From B1 sp034439755 (GTDB taxonomy: Bacteria > Bacteroidota > Bacteroidia > UKL13-3): 64,000 nt of DNA. The notes beneath the pieces are model-generated. The model saw only the letters and a program-made list of their open reading frames with translations, was not told where the DNA came from and did not search any database. The DNA is taken from positions 12,112 through 76,111 of the forward strand of contig JAWXAZ010000101.1 in NCBI GenBank assembly GCA_034439755.1, in the 5' to 3' direction. The stretch's first letter is position 1. The number at the start of each line of letters is the position of its first letter. Positions 35,602 to 44,122 of this stretch are shown here, in pieces. The translations under genes were made by a program, and so were the position numbers.

Positions 35602-38541
35602 TTAGTAGCCAAAAATCTCTTCTAAGGTAAGCACTTGTACCTTACCAAGTTTTTCCATATCGGCCATTTTCAATTTGTCTTTTGAACCCATAATACAATA
35701 GGTAAAAGGTTTGTTGGTATAATTACTGTTTTGAAAATTTTCAATATCAGTGTATGTTAACTGAGGCGTTTTTTGGTATATGTCTTTATTAAGGTCGTAG
35801 TTTAATCCAAGTTTTTGTGCAGCTGCGTATGCAAAAATAATATTGGCATCGTTTGTTCTCTCTGTTTCAATTGCATTTAGAATTGAGTTTTTTGCAGATT
35901 CAAAACCATTGTCGGTTCTTGGCATTTTATTCAACAGCTCGTTCATGGCAGGTACTGCATCATTAAACTTATCTGCTTGCGTGCCAACATAAGCGATAAT
36001 ATAATATGGATCTTTTTGTTTGCTTGGAGAATTATAGCGAGAGTAAGTAGAGTAAGCCAACGCCTTTGATTCTCTAATGGTTTGGAAAACAATGCTCGAC
36101 ATACCGCCACCAAAATATTCATTGAACATAGTTATTACTGGAGCTTTAGTAGCATCAAATCCTGTAGCAGAACGATTGATCCACATAATTTCTGATTGAA
36201 CCATATTGTAATCAACAAAAAGTACTTTGTTCTCATTGGTTTCTGTGCGCACAAATTCAACTTGGGCTGGGTAAGGCATTGGAGTTTTGTTCATTTTATG
36301 CTCCTTGCTCAAAGTTTGAGTTAAGGAGGCAATTGGTAATGGACCAAAATACCAGATTTTATGTTGGTACGAAGTTAATTGCTTTAAGTATCCAGTCAAT
36401 TCAACGGCAGTTAAAGCCTTTAATTGCTCCGCAGTTAACTCGTGTTTAAACGGATTTTTTGTGCCAAACATGGCATAGTTTTGAAGTGCAGCGCGGAAAA
36501 TCAATCCTTTGTTTTTCTTGCTATCTTCTCTTCCTTTTAAGGTTCTTTCTACCAATGTATTTAAAGCAGTTTGATCAGGTTTTGCATGAGCCAATAAGTG
36601 TTCGAATAGTTTTAAGGCAGGAACAAAATTTTGGTTCAAACCAGAAAGTGAAACATATACTTGTTCGTTTGCAACATTCACTTTAAAATCGCATGCTAGT
36701 TTAAAGAATTCTTGGCTAATTTGATCGGCAGTGTATTTGTCGGTACCCAAGTACTGAAGCAAGTTTACAGCCATGGGTAATTTTAAATCGTTGAATTTAC
36801 CCATGTCTAAAACATAGTATAATTGAAACAATTCATTGTCGGTATTTTGAACATAATGAATAGGAGCAAAGCCTGTTTTGCCAAAAGTCATGTCTTTATT
36901 AAAATCTATAAACTTGGGTGCAATTTTAGGCGAAGGTATTTCCAAGATATGCTTAACAAATGGTGAAACATCGTCGCGGTTCACATTTACAGGGGTAATT
37001 TCGGGCTTGTCAATTTTAACAATGCTTTTGTCGTCACCTACTTTTTTGTATACAATTACGTAGTTGTTTGTGTAATACTTTTTGGTAAACTCAACCAATT
37101 CGGCTTTGGTAATTTTCTCCATTTCATCCAATTCAGAAACAACTTCTGCCCATTGTCTTTCAGTGGCAAATGCATCTAACATAATGCCTGCTCTGCCATC
37201 GTTGCTTTCTCTTTCTTGAATTTTGTAAACCTTCATATTTGCTATGATAGCCTTTAAGGTATTCTCGTCAAATTCGCCTGCTTTTACTTTTTCTATTTGA
37301 TCCAACAATAGGTCTTTTACTTGTTCTAATGATTGGTCTTTTTTAGGTTTACCAGTTAAAAATGCGATGCTATAATCTTTGTTGCCCCATACAGAAGAAC
37401 TGGCGCCCAATACAGCTTGTTTTTTGTTTAGGTTCAAATCTATTAAACCAGCTTTTGCATTGGATAATAACATATCAACTAATTGCAACATTCTACTTTC
37501 TTTGGTTCCAACACCCGGCATTCTATAACCAATCATTAAGTTTTCTGCATCTGGACCATAAACAGTTACCACATCTGGAGCTGTTTGGGCAAGCTCTGGT
37601 TTAAAAGAAAAAGGAGGTACAGCTTTTCTTTGCATGTAAGAAAAATTGGCATCAATTGTTTTTATGGCTTCATCTGCATCAAAATCACCTGCTAAAACTA
37701 TTGCCATGTTATTAGGAACATAATAGGTATTATAGTAATTTCTAATTTTAACTAGTGAAGGATTTTTAAGGTGTTCAACGGTACCAATGGTAGTTTGCGT
37801 TCCGTATGAATGGTTTTTGAACAAAGAGGCCATCATTGATTCAAAAACTTTTCTTCCATCATTGTCTAATGATATATTTTTTTCTTCATAAACTGCTTCT
37901 AATTCTGTGTGAAACAAACGCAAAATTGGGTTGCGGAAACGCTCTGCTTCAATTTCAATCCATTTGTTAAAATTGTTTTCAGGGATATCATTTACATAAA
38001 CAGTTTGCTCTAAAGAGGTAAATGCATTTGTTCCTTGGGCACCTATTCCTTGCAATAATTTATCATATTCATTTGCAATTGCAAAACTACTAGCCACGCC
38101 ACTTACAGAGTCTATCATGCGATAGATTGTTTTGCGTTTAGTCTCATCTTTTGTTTTATTGTATTGCTCATACAATGCATCAATTTTATCTAACTGAATC
38201 TTTTCATTTGCCCAATCTTTAGAGCCATATTTATCGGTACCTTTAAACAACATGTGTTCTAGGTAATGTGCCAATCCAGTATTATCAGAAGGGTCGTTTT
38301 TGCTACCAGCTTTGGTGGCAATATAAGTTTGAATTCTTGGTTGTTTTTTGTTAACAGCCATCATCACCGTTAGGCCATTTTGCAATACATAGGTACGCAC
38401 CTTCATGGGGTCATTTGCCACTATGGTATATGTGTATTTGCCATCTGGCGATTTTTGAGTCTCGGTTACATAGGCTTTGTTTTGCGCAAATGCACCCAAG
38501 CAAATGGCTGAAATTGTTAGTAAGGCAAAATTTTTTTTCAT
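35602..38541 (-). CDS. M16-family zinc metallopeptidase, two-domain, exported
   Basis: 979 residues from the ATG at 38541, chosen because MKKNFALLTISAICLGAFAQ is a clean signal peptide; an open frame extends 38 codons further upstream through repeat-like sequence and is not credible. The active site HYLEH (His92, Glu95, His96) and the downstream Glu in ELEAVYEEKN form the inverted HxxEH zinc site. Two further M16 half-domains follow, as in pitrilysin-type chains, the second without the motif. It is likely periplasmic and degrades peptides. It has a long, repeat-rich upstream region. Confidence 0.9.
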   Translation of the reverse strand: MKKNFALLTISAICLGAFAQNKAYVTETQKSPDGKYTYTIVANDPMKVRTYVLQNGLTVMMAVNKKQPRIQTYIATKAGSKNDPSDNTGLAHYLEHMLFKGTDKYGSKDWANEKIQLDKIDALYEQYNKTKDETKRKTIYRMIDSVSGVASSFAIANEYDKLLQGIGAQGTNAFTSLEQTVYVNDIPENNFNKWIEIEAERFRNPILRLFHTELEAVYEEKNISLDNDGRKVFESMMASLFKNHSYGTQTTIGTVEHLKNPSLVKIRNYYNTYYVPNNMAIVLAGDFDADEAIKTIDANFSYMQRKAVPPFSFKPELAQTAPDVVTVYGPDAENLMIGYRMPGVGTKESRMLQLVDMLLSNAKAGLIDLNLNKKQAVLGASSSVWGNKDYSIAFLTGKPKKDQSLEQVKDLLLDQIEKVKAGEFDENTLKAIIANMKVYKIQERESNDGRAGIMLDAFATERQWAEVVSELDEMEKITKAELVEFTKKYYTNNYVIVYKKVGDDKSIVKIDKPEITPVNVNRDDVSPFVKHILEIPSPKIAPKFIDFNKDMTFGKTGFAPIHYVQNTDNELFQLYYVLDMGKFNDLKLPMAVNLLQYLGTDKYTADQISQEFFKLACDFKVNVANEQVYVSLSGLNQNFVPALKLFEHLLAHAKPDQTALNTLVERTLKGREDSKKNKGLIFRAALQNYAMFGTKNPFKHELTAEQLKALTAVELTGYLKQLTSYQHKIWYFGPLPIASLTQTLSKEHKMNKTPMPYPAQVEFVRTETNENKVLFVDYNMVQSEIMWINRSATGFDATKAPVITMFNEYFGGGMSSIVFQTIRESKALAYSTYSRYNSPSKQKDPYYIIAYVGTQADKFNDAVPAMNELLNKMPRTDNGFESAKNSILNAIETERTNDANIIFAYAAAQKLGLNYDLNKDIYQKTPQLTYTDIENFQNSNYTNKPFTYCIMGSKDKLKMADMEKLGKVQVLTLEEIFGY

Positions 38542-38585
38542 TTTTTCATTTAAAGTTTTGCAATTTAGGAAATGTTTTGAAATTT

Positions 38586-38641
38586 GAATTATGAATTGTG
38601 AAGAGCGGAGGAGGCAGAGCGAAGAAGGAATTGTGAAGTAT
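38586..38641. repeat. Heptanucleotide block upstream of the M16 gene
   Basis: Eight consecutive heptamers can be phased here: GAATTAT, GAATTGT, GAAGAGC, GGAGGAG, GCAGAGC, GAAGAAG, GAATTGT, GAAGTAT. Related words occur at 59051-59092, 61293-61313 and 63981-64000. The phasing is clearer than the base conservation. Confidence 0.55.
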
Positions 38642-38776
38642 GCGTTAGGAGCCATGTTTGCGACGAGGCTTTAGCGTAGGTGTATGAGTTAAGAGGTTTG
38701 TTAGTATTGGTGATTTTGTAAGGGGGGAGTTTTGGTGTATTTTTGGTTTTAGGTGCGAAATTATTACTATTGTGGC

Positions 38777-38956
38777 ATGAGTTGTGGGTATGTTTGTCCG
38801 GTTTGTGAGGGCAGTGGACGCCTAGAAAATGGCGAGATTTGCGATTTTTGCCAGAAGGAGGGAGCGGCTTTTAGCTATTGGCCGTTGGCCTTTGGCTTTT
38901 GGCGGTTAAGGATTTGTCGTCTGCACCCCGCACTAATTTACTTCTTGCTAAGGTGA
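38777..38956 (+). CDS. Possible small zinc-ribbon protein with a repeat-derived tail
   Basis: 59 residues from ATG 38777. The first 27 residues have CPVCEGSGRLENGEICDFC, a CxxC...CxxC zinc ribbon like those of DnaJ-type and small metal-binding proteins. From residue 30 the sequence is hydrophobic and aromatic (YWPLAFGFWRL), encoded by a heptamer block (38866-38907), and it overlaps the 3' end of prmC. A real microprotein whose tail was replaced by repeat DNA, or a chance frame, are both possible. Confidence 0.35.
   Translation: MSCGYVCPVCEGSGRLENGEICDFCQKEGAAFSYWPLAFGFWRLRICRLHPALIYFLLR
38866..38907. repeat. Heptamer block of the GCYAAMR type
   Basis: Six heptamers on the plus strand: GGCTTTT, AGCTATT, GGCCGTT, GGCCTTT, GGCTTTT, GGCGGTT. 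On the minus strand they are variants of the CYAAMG words found at 59161-59214 and 61337-61658. Confidence 0.55.
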
Positions 38957-39798
38957 AGGATTCTGTCTTTGGCCTGCATATCTTTCTTTAAAATGGCTTT
39001 GAGTCCAAATTCCGCAGCCATGGCTAATAGCGCGGTTCCTTGGTATTCGCTGGTTTCAAAAAACAAATCTGTGGCATGCTCGTTTTTGCAAAATGCTTGG
39101 GCAATGTTTCTGTAAAATAGCAAGGCATCGGGGTGCTGCACAAAAAGCGCCAAGTGGGGTTCATGGTTTAGCACATTCTTGTGCATATCTAATTTTTCTT
39201 GCTCGGTAATATAGGGCGGGTTGCTTACCCATATTAAAGATTCACAGTTAGTTAGGTAATTTATTCCGCTTTCATCCAATACAGATAATTCCAAAGTTTT
39301 TACAGGAAGTTTCAATTTTTTGCTGTTGTGTTCAACGATGGCCAAGGCGTGGGCCGAAACATCTAAGGCAATCAATTGGGCTGTGGGCAAATTCTTTTTA
39401 ATGGCAAGGGCAATGCAACCACTGCCAGCGCAAATGTCAACAATCTTTAGGTCCTTTGGTTCAGACCGCGCGTTTATAAAAGACAATACGGTTTGAACCA
39501 ACTCCTCTGTCTCGGGTCGTGGAATTAACACGGCCTCATTCACCTCCAAAACAAAATCCATGAAGTAGGCATATCCCAAAATATACTGAATAGGCTCGCC
39601 CGCCAATAATCGGTCTACGAGGGTGTTTAATTGAAGTTCCTCCGTAAAACTAAGCTCCTTTGTGAATAGATTTAAGTGGGCTTTTTTGATGAGCAATATG
39701 TCTTCAAACAACCAATATAGCAGTTCGCGCGCTTCGTTTTCGGTATATAAAGGCTGTATTTTTTTAACAGCTAGGTTAAAATATTCTGTGGCTTCCAC
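38938..39798 (-). CDS. prmC: Peptide chain release factor N5-glutamine methyltransferase
   Basis: 286 residues. The N-terminal helical domain is followed by the SAM-binding Rossmann fold: PRPETEELVQTVL, IVDICAGSGCIALAIKK (motif I) and the active-site SNPPYI near residue 190. This enzyme methylates the Gln of GGQ in RF1 and RF2. The length is normal. The iterated decamer (39458-39467) and GGTTTGAACC (39490) lie within 35 bases of each other inside this gene. No prfA is adjacent. Confidence 0.95.
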   Translation of the reverse strand: MEATEYFNLAVKKIQPLYTENEARELLYWLFEDILLIKKAHLNLFTKELSFTEELQLNTLVDRLLAGEPIQYILGYAYFMDFVLEVNEAVLIPRPETEELVQTVLSFINARSEPKDLKIVDICAGSGCIALAIKKNLPTAQLIALDVSAHALAIVEHNSKKLKLPVKTLELSVLDESGINYLTNCESLIWVSNPPYITEQEKLDMHKNVLNHEPHLALFVQHPDALLFYRNIAQAFCKNEHATDLFFETSEYQGTALLAMAAEFGLKAILKKDMQAKDRILHLSKK

Positions 39799-39880
39799 GG
39801 TTTTGAATTTGACAATTGCGAATATAAGAATTATAATTTCGCATAAATTTTAATATCTTGCGTTTAATTATTTTTTGCCC

Positions 39881-40324
39881 ATGAAAGTTTTGCAAATTCC
39901 CTTTTTAATGTTTGGCCTTGTTTTGTCGCTTGCAAGTTTTGCCTTTAATATGCCTTTTATAGGCCAACCAACTCCTGTTCATCCTGTGTTAACCGAGGAG
40001 CAGAAGATTAGCAAACTGATTTCTTTTATAGAAAAAACCGAGGCTAAGTTCATAAGAAATGGCACAGAATATAATGGCGTTGATGCGGCCAAACACTTGC
40101 TTATGAAGCGCCAAAGGGCTGGCAAGCGCGTTAAAACAGCTAAAGAATTTATAGATTTCTTGGCCAGCAAATCTAGCACGACAAATGAACCTTATCAAAT
40201 GAAATTTAAGAACGGCTCCATCCTTAATGTTCGTGATATATTATATAATGAGTTGCGCAAAATGGAAGCCAAACAAGTGGGCCATTTTCGTGGCTTTATT
40301 GCAATAAAAGTCCCAGCATGTTAA
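39881..40324 (+). CDS. DUF5329-type small exported protein
   Basis: 147 residues from ATG 39881; a TTG two codons earlier is less likely. Signal peptide FLMFGLVLSLASFAFN. The core matches the DUF5329 pattern: FIEKTEAKFIRNGTEYNG, AKHLLMKRQRAGKRVKTAKEFIDFLASKSS and PYQMKFKNGSILNVRDIL. Function is unknown. Its last 29 bases overlap a short minus-strand frame. Confidence 0.75.
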   Translation: MKVLQIPFLMFGLVLSLASFAFNMPFIGQPTPVHPVLTEEQKISKLISFIEKTEAKFIRNGTEYNGVDAAKHLLMKRQRAGKRVKTAKEFIDFLASKSSTTNEPYQMKFKNGSILNVRDILYNELRKMEAKQVGHFRGFIAIKVPAC

Positions 40325-40502
40325 GGAGTCCAATCTCCTCTAAAGCTTCTTTTTTTATACTGTCTGAACCAAAAACATATTTGCGTTCTTGGATTTTTCT
40401 GTCCACATAATAACTCATCCAATACTCATTGTTTAGCGCAAAGAGTTCTTCGTGAATGGGTTCTATTTTAACATAATATTCTTCCTTGATATCTTTTAAC
40501 AT
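40296..40502 (-). CDS. Short hypothetical protein
   Basis: 68 residues with an ATG start. Acidic and helical (KDIKEEYYVKIEPIHEELFALNNEYWMSYYVDRKIQ), without signal or membrane segment. It overlaps the DUF5329 gene by 29 bases at the 3' ends. No family was recognised. The sense of the coding is plausible because of its normal amino-acid mix. Confidence 0.45.
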   Translation of the reverse strand: MLKDIKEEYYVKIEPIHEELFALNNEYWMSYYVDRKIQERKYVFGSDSIKKEALEEIGLLNMLGLLLQ

Positions 40503-40815
40503 GCCACAAAAATAGTTTGTGCTTGGTTAAATCCCAAAGATCAATTTGGCAAAATTGAGTGTTTTTTTAGGCCTTTTTTTGCCTCTATTAGCACTTGGAA
40601 TTGATGATAGTTGTTTGTTGTTGTCCATATTTTGGATAAGCTTTGTGAGGATATTCAGTTTGCATCATTGTATATTGCCAAGTCCAAAAGTATAAAGAGA
40701 AGGATAAACAATTCAAAGCAAGCATGCGCAAAGTAGGAGATTGGATAAGTAAAGACAAAACAAATAAAATAAAATTGATTTATATGGGGATGTATTTTAT
40801 AAAAAACAACAATTA
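40503..40815. other. Gap of about 310 bases without a recognised gene
   Basis: It holds AT-rich DNA with no clear terminator, tRNA or promoter box. A minus-strand frame from 40849 to 40655 is hydrophobic but overlaps the MscS start and lacks support. Confidence 0.6.
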
Positions 40816-41325
40816 ATGGAGACATACAAAATTCAAATCTTTGAAACAATTGTAGTTTTGGCTAGCTACATTATTGTTCATTATACAACAAAAATATTTG
40901 TAAATAATTCGCTAAAGCAAACTCATTTGCAACGAGGTAGAAGAAAAATGATTATCAGAGCTGTTCACCTTTTGTCTTTTCTAACTTCCCTAATTTTATT
41001 ATCGGCTATATGGGGTCTCAAACAAAACGAAATAGCTGTTTTTGTTGGAACTATTTTAGCCGCATTAGGGATAGCTTTCTTTGCTCAATGGTCTTTACTC
41101 TCCAATATTACTTCAAGTCTCTTATTGTTTTTTAACCATCCAGTAAAAATTGGAGATACCATAAAAATTTTGGATAAAGATTACCCCTTCGAGGGTGAAG
41201 CCTCAGATTTGACCTATTTTTTTGTTTATCTTAAAACAGAAAGTGGAGAAACAATCACAATTCCAAACTCTCTTTTACTTCAAAAATCAGTTTCAGTTAT
41301 TGAAAAGAAAACGCCTGAAAAATAA
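40816..41325 (+). CDS. Small MscS-type mechanosensitive channel
   Basis: 169 residues. Three hydrophobic segments: TM1 near 10-27, TM2 near 50-70 and the pore helix FVGTILAALGIAFFAQWSLLSNITSSLLLF (positions about 76-105), with the AALGIAFFAQ pattern of TM3. The beta domain (HPVKIGDTIKI, ETITIPNSLLLQKSV) is that of MscS, but the C-terminal vestibule is missing. Short forms exist in this phylum. Role: osmotic release. Confidence 0.8.
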   Translation: METYKIQIFETIVVLASYIIVHYTTKIFVNNSLKQTHLQRGRRKMIIRAVHLLSFLTSLILLSAIWGLKQNEIAVFVGTILAALGIAFFAQWSLLSNITSSLLLFFNHPVKIGDTIKILDKDYPFEGEASDLTYFFVYLKTESGETITIPNSLLLQKSVSVIEKKTPEK

Positions 41326-41334
41326 GAATCTAAA

Positions 41335-41454
41335 GTGAATCCAAAATTTATAGTAATTCTTATTTCTATTTTATTACTCAACAAAACGTATGCTCAAAAT
41401 ATTGACTTGCGTAGTTGGAATATTTTTAAAGTTAAATGCTTAATTAAACAATAG
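41335..41454 (+). pseudogene. Signal-peptide remnant of 39 codons
   Basis: From GTG 41335 the frame reads NPKFIVILISILLLNKTYAQN, a convincing signal peptide with an Ala-x-Gln cleavage site, followed by only 18 residues and a TAG. It lies 9 bases after the MscS stop. It is probably the 5' remnant of an exported protein gene, truncated by deletion. Confidence 0.45.
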
Positions 41455-41584
41455 TTCTCAACATCCATATTCGTAGTAAAACGCAACTTTAATCATGCAG
41501 CATAAAGTGCGTTGTTAGCGCTATTTTGGCTTTGTGGCACTCGGCAATGTAAATTTCTCCTATCAGATGAGATATGAAAATAAA

Positions 41585-42331
41585 CTACCGAGTTTGGTTG
41601 GCAAAATCGGTATAGCAGGATTTGATGGCTACCACCAATTCGTAGTTATTGGAGTTGAGGATGAAGTAGTGGGGGAGGTTGCAGTATTTTTTAAATTCGA
41701 GCACTTTGGTTTCGGGTATGCCCGTGGTACGCATTATAATGTCGTTGGTATAGCGTTCGTCTACCAATTGCTGTTCGTGGTATAGCTCTACCAAGTGTTG
41801 TAGTTTTATATATTGCTGAAGTTTTGAATTGCCAGAGGCAAACATGTCGCTTACCATAGAGCCGCTGCTGCCACTAATCCAGGAACCGTAATGTTGGTAA
41901 TCGTTTAAAATTGGACTGGTTCGAAGTATTTTTGCGGCTTGCCGGGCTAAGCTGTCTCGCCTCTTTTGATTGTAATTTACCTCTGCCTCTTTTAGTCGGT
42001 AAGTAGTGGGTTTCAATCTCACGCGAATGGGGTCTGTGTATTGTGTGGACACATACTTTTTGCAAGGCAACACATAATTAAGGTAGCCAATAACCGAAAA
42101 AACGAGGGTGTCTGTTTCCTTTACCTGAATGGAAAATGCGCCGTAACGGTTGCTGATATAGCGCTCGCCACTGGGTTTTTTGAGGATATTGGCCAGTGGT
42201 ATGGTGTTGTTGGTATCTGCTCCAATCACGTATCCTCTTAATAACAAGGTGGCGGGTTCGGTTTGAGCCAAAGCCATGTTAGCTCGAAAAGCAAATATGC
42301 CCAAGAAGAAATATAAATATACTTTTAACAC
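41585..42331 (-). CDS. Exported protein with carboxypeptidase-like regulatory domain
   Basis: 248 residues. Signal peptide YLYFFLGIFAFRANMALAQ. The N-terminal part (about 25-105) is a CarboxypepD_reg-like beta sandwich: LLLRGYVIGADTNNTIPLANI, YISNRYGAFSIQVKETDTLVFSVIGY. The C-terminal 140 residues are helical, not recognised, and contain no TonB plug or barrel. It resembles the N-terminal part of DUF5686-type proteins. Upstream (42332-42772) is a gene-free region with decamer sites. Confidence 0.7.
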   Translation of the reverse strand: MLKVYLYFFLGIFAFRANMALAQTEPATLLLRGYVIGADTNNTIPLANILKKPSGERYISNRYGAFSIQVKETDTLVFSVIGYLNYVLPCKKYVSTQYTDPIRVRLKPTTYRLKEAEVNYNQKRRDSLARQAAKILRTSPILNDYQHYGSWISGSSGSMVSDMFASGNSKLQQYIKLQHLVELYHEQQLVDERYTNDIIMRTTGIPETKVLEFKKYCNLPHYFILNSNNYELVVAIKSCYTDFANQTR

Positions 42332-42772
42332 TTACTGCAAATTAATAGGTTCAGACCGAACAAAACCTAGCCCTTAACAAAAAATCACCTTTTTTTGATT
42401 GAAACCAAACAACAAGCTCAAATTACAATCCCTCCATTTTATTGGTTCGAACCAAATTTTTGCTTTGCTTCTCCATGTAGAAAATTGCGTAAGCCAACGT
42501 TTTTTATGCATGGCTAATCTCCAAAACCAACATTGGCTTGAGCGAATAAGCGCTAAAAAAGTTACTCTGAGAAAATCTATTGGGGCAAAATAATTCATTT
42601 TCAAACACTTTTATTTAGATGATTTCTAAATAATATATTTTTTTCACATGTTTAGACCGAATATGAATTGTGCTTATATTCGCGGCTGAATTGCGAATTG
42701 AGCCTTTTTAATTGAAAAAATTGACAAGACCCTTACAATTCAACTAATTAAAGATATAATTATTCCAAATAA
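42332..42772. other. Gap of about 440 bases before the act operon
   Basis: It contains GGTTCAGACC (42348) and the palindrome GGTTCGAACC (42444) but no recognised gene. Short frames on both strands at 42374-42604 have no support. The act promoter should lie near 42620-42740; TATATTCG (42676 region) is a degenerate TAnnTTTG. Confidence 0.55.
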
Positions 42773-44068
42773 ATGAAGCTATCTAAACTATTAACCTTAG
42801 CTGTTTCGTTCCTTCTAACCATGCATTTGGCTTATGCCGATGTAGCAGAGGGAGAAAAGCTTTACAAAGCCAATTGTACTGCTTGTCATGCAATGAATGA
42901 AAAGATTGTGGGTCCGGCATTGAAGGATGTTCATAAGCGCCGCGATGCTAAGTGGTTGGTAAAATGGATTAAAAACTCGCAGGCAATGGTTAAATCTGGC
43001 GATCCAGTTGCGGTTCAGGTTTACAACGAAAACAACCAGTCTGTGATGATGTCTTTTGAGTCGTTAACCGATGCTCAAATTGGTTCTATTGTAGATTATA
43101 TTAAGCAAGAAAGCGAGGCTCCTGCTAAGCCTGTAGTGGCTGCGGCTGGTGCAAGTAGCGTTGGGGGTGCAACTGTTGCTCCTGCTAATGAGGGCAGTGG
43201 CTTAAATTCTAGCACGGCTTTCTATGGTTTGTTAATCATGGGTATAATTTTAGTTGTTATCTTATTTATACTATATCGCATTAAATCGGTGGTTGAGGAA
43301 TTATACATCCAAAAATACCCTGAGGCTTATGCTCAAGAAAAAGTTACTACTATAAGCTGGAAAGAGAATCCATTAGATTATAGGTATAAATTATTTAAGA
43401 AGCACCCAGTTGTAGGAACAATAGTTGTGATGACTATTTTTACCACAATTTTTGGTTTATATGGTTTTGATTATGGTGTAACTAAAATAGGTGTTCAAAA
43501 GGGCTATGCGCCAGTTCAGCCAATCAATTATTCGCATGAATTGCATGCAGGTACTTACAAAATCAATTGTTTGTATTGTCATAGTGGTGCCGATAAAGGA
43601 AAGCAAGCGTCTATTCCTTCTGCCAGCACTTGTATGAATTGCCACATGCACATAACTGCTTCGGCAAAATACGACGGAAAGGTTTCACCTGAGATTGCAA
43701 AAATATACAATGCAGTAGGTTGGGATGCCGAGAAGCGTGTTTACGATCCTAGCAAGACTCAAACGCCAATTAAGTGGGTACGTATTCACAATTTGCCAGA
43801 TCATGCCTATTTTAACCATGCACAGCATGTTAAGATTGGAAAAGTAGAGTGCCAAGCTTGTCATGGTCCTATTGAAACTATGGCTGTGGTATCTCAGCAA
43901 AGAAGCTTGCAAATGGGCTGGTGTATTAACTGTCACCGTGAGGCAAAAGTTGATGTGGCAAACAATGATTACTATGAGAAATTGCATGCCAACATTAAGA
44001 TTGATGGAAAAGAATTCATCACTGTGGCTCAGAATGGTGGTTTAGAGTGTGGTAAATGCCACTATTAA
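42773..44068 (+). CDS. actA: Alternative Complex III subunit ActA, multihaem cytochrome c
   Basis: 431 residues. Signal peptide LLTLAVSFLLTMHLAYAD. The first domain is a monohaem class I cytochrome (CTACH near 35, probable Met ligand in SVMMSF). Two membrane segments follow (about 150-172 and 205-230). The C-terminal domain has five more CxxCH sites: CLYCH, CMNCH, CQACH, CINCH and CGKCH, giving six in all. This matches the pentahaem ActA with a fused N-terminal cytochrome, usual in Bacteroidota. It opens the six-gene act operon. Confidence 0.95.
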   Translation: MKLSKLLTLAVSFLLTMHLAYADVAEGEKLYKANCTACHAMNEKIVGPALKDVHKRRDAKWLVKWIKNSQAMVKSGDPVAVQVYNENNQSVMMSFESLTDAQIGSIVDYIKQESEAPAKPVVAAAGASSVGGATVAPANEGSGLNSSTAFYGLLIMGIILVVILFILYRIKSVVEELYIQKYPEAYAQEKVTTISWKENPLDYRYKLFKKHPVVGTIVVMTIFTTIFGLYGFDYGVTKIGVQKGYAPVQPINYSHELHAGTYKINCLYCHSGADKGKQASIPSASTCMNCHMHITASAKYDGKVSPEIAKIYNAVGWDAEKRVYDPSKTQTPIKWVRIHNLPDHAYFNHAQHVKIGKVECQACHGPIETMAVVSQQRSLQMGWCINCHREAKVDVANNDYYEKLHANIKIDGKEFITVAQNGGLECGKCHY

Positions 44069-44122
44069 TTTGAAGCTTGAATCGTAAATTTTATTTACAA
44101 CTTAACAGGAAAAAAAGTATCA

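Noticed and set aside
38542..38655. N-terminal extension of the M16 peptidase (38 extra codons)
   Set aside because: It would place a perfect signal peptide inside the protein and is encoded by heptamer-like repeat DNA.
41500..41530. A second attC-like GCGTTGTTAGCG word
   Set aside because: Only one half resembles a core site and no imperfect palindrome was found around it.
41534..41785. An 83-codon plus-strand frame opposite the carboxypeptidase-like gene
   Set aside because: It is the shadow of the minus-strand coding region and has no independent support.
42374..42604. Two opposite short frames in the gap upstream of the act operon
   Set aside because: Neither has a recognisable motif, signal or start context; both are in AT-rich gap DNA.
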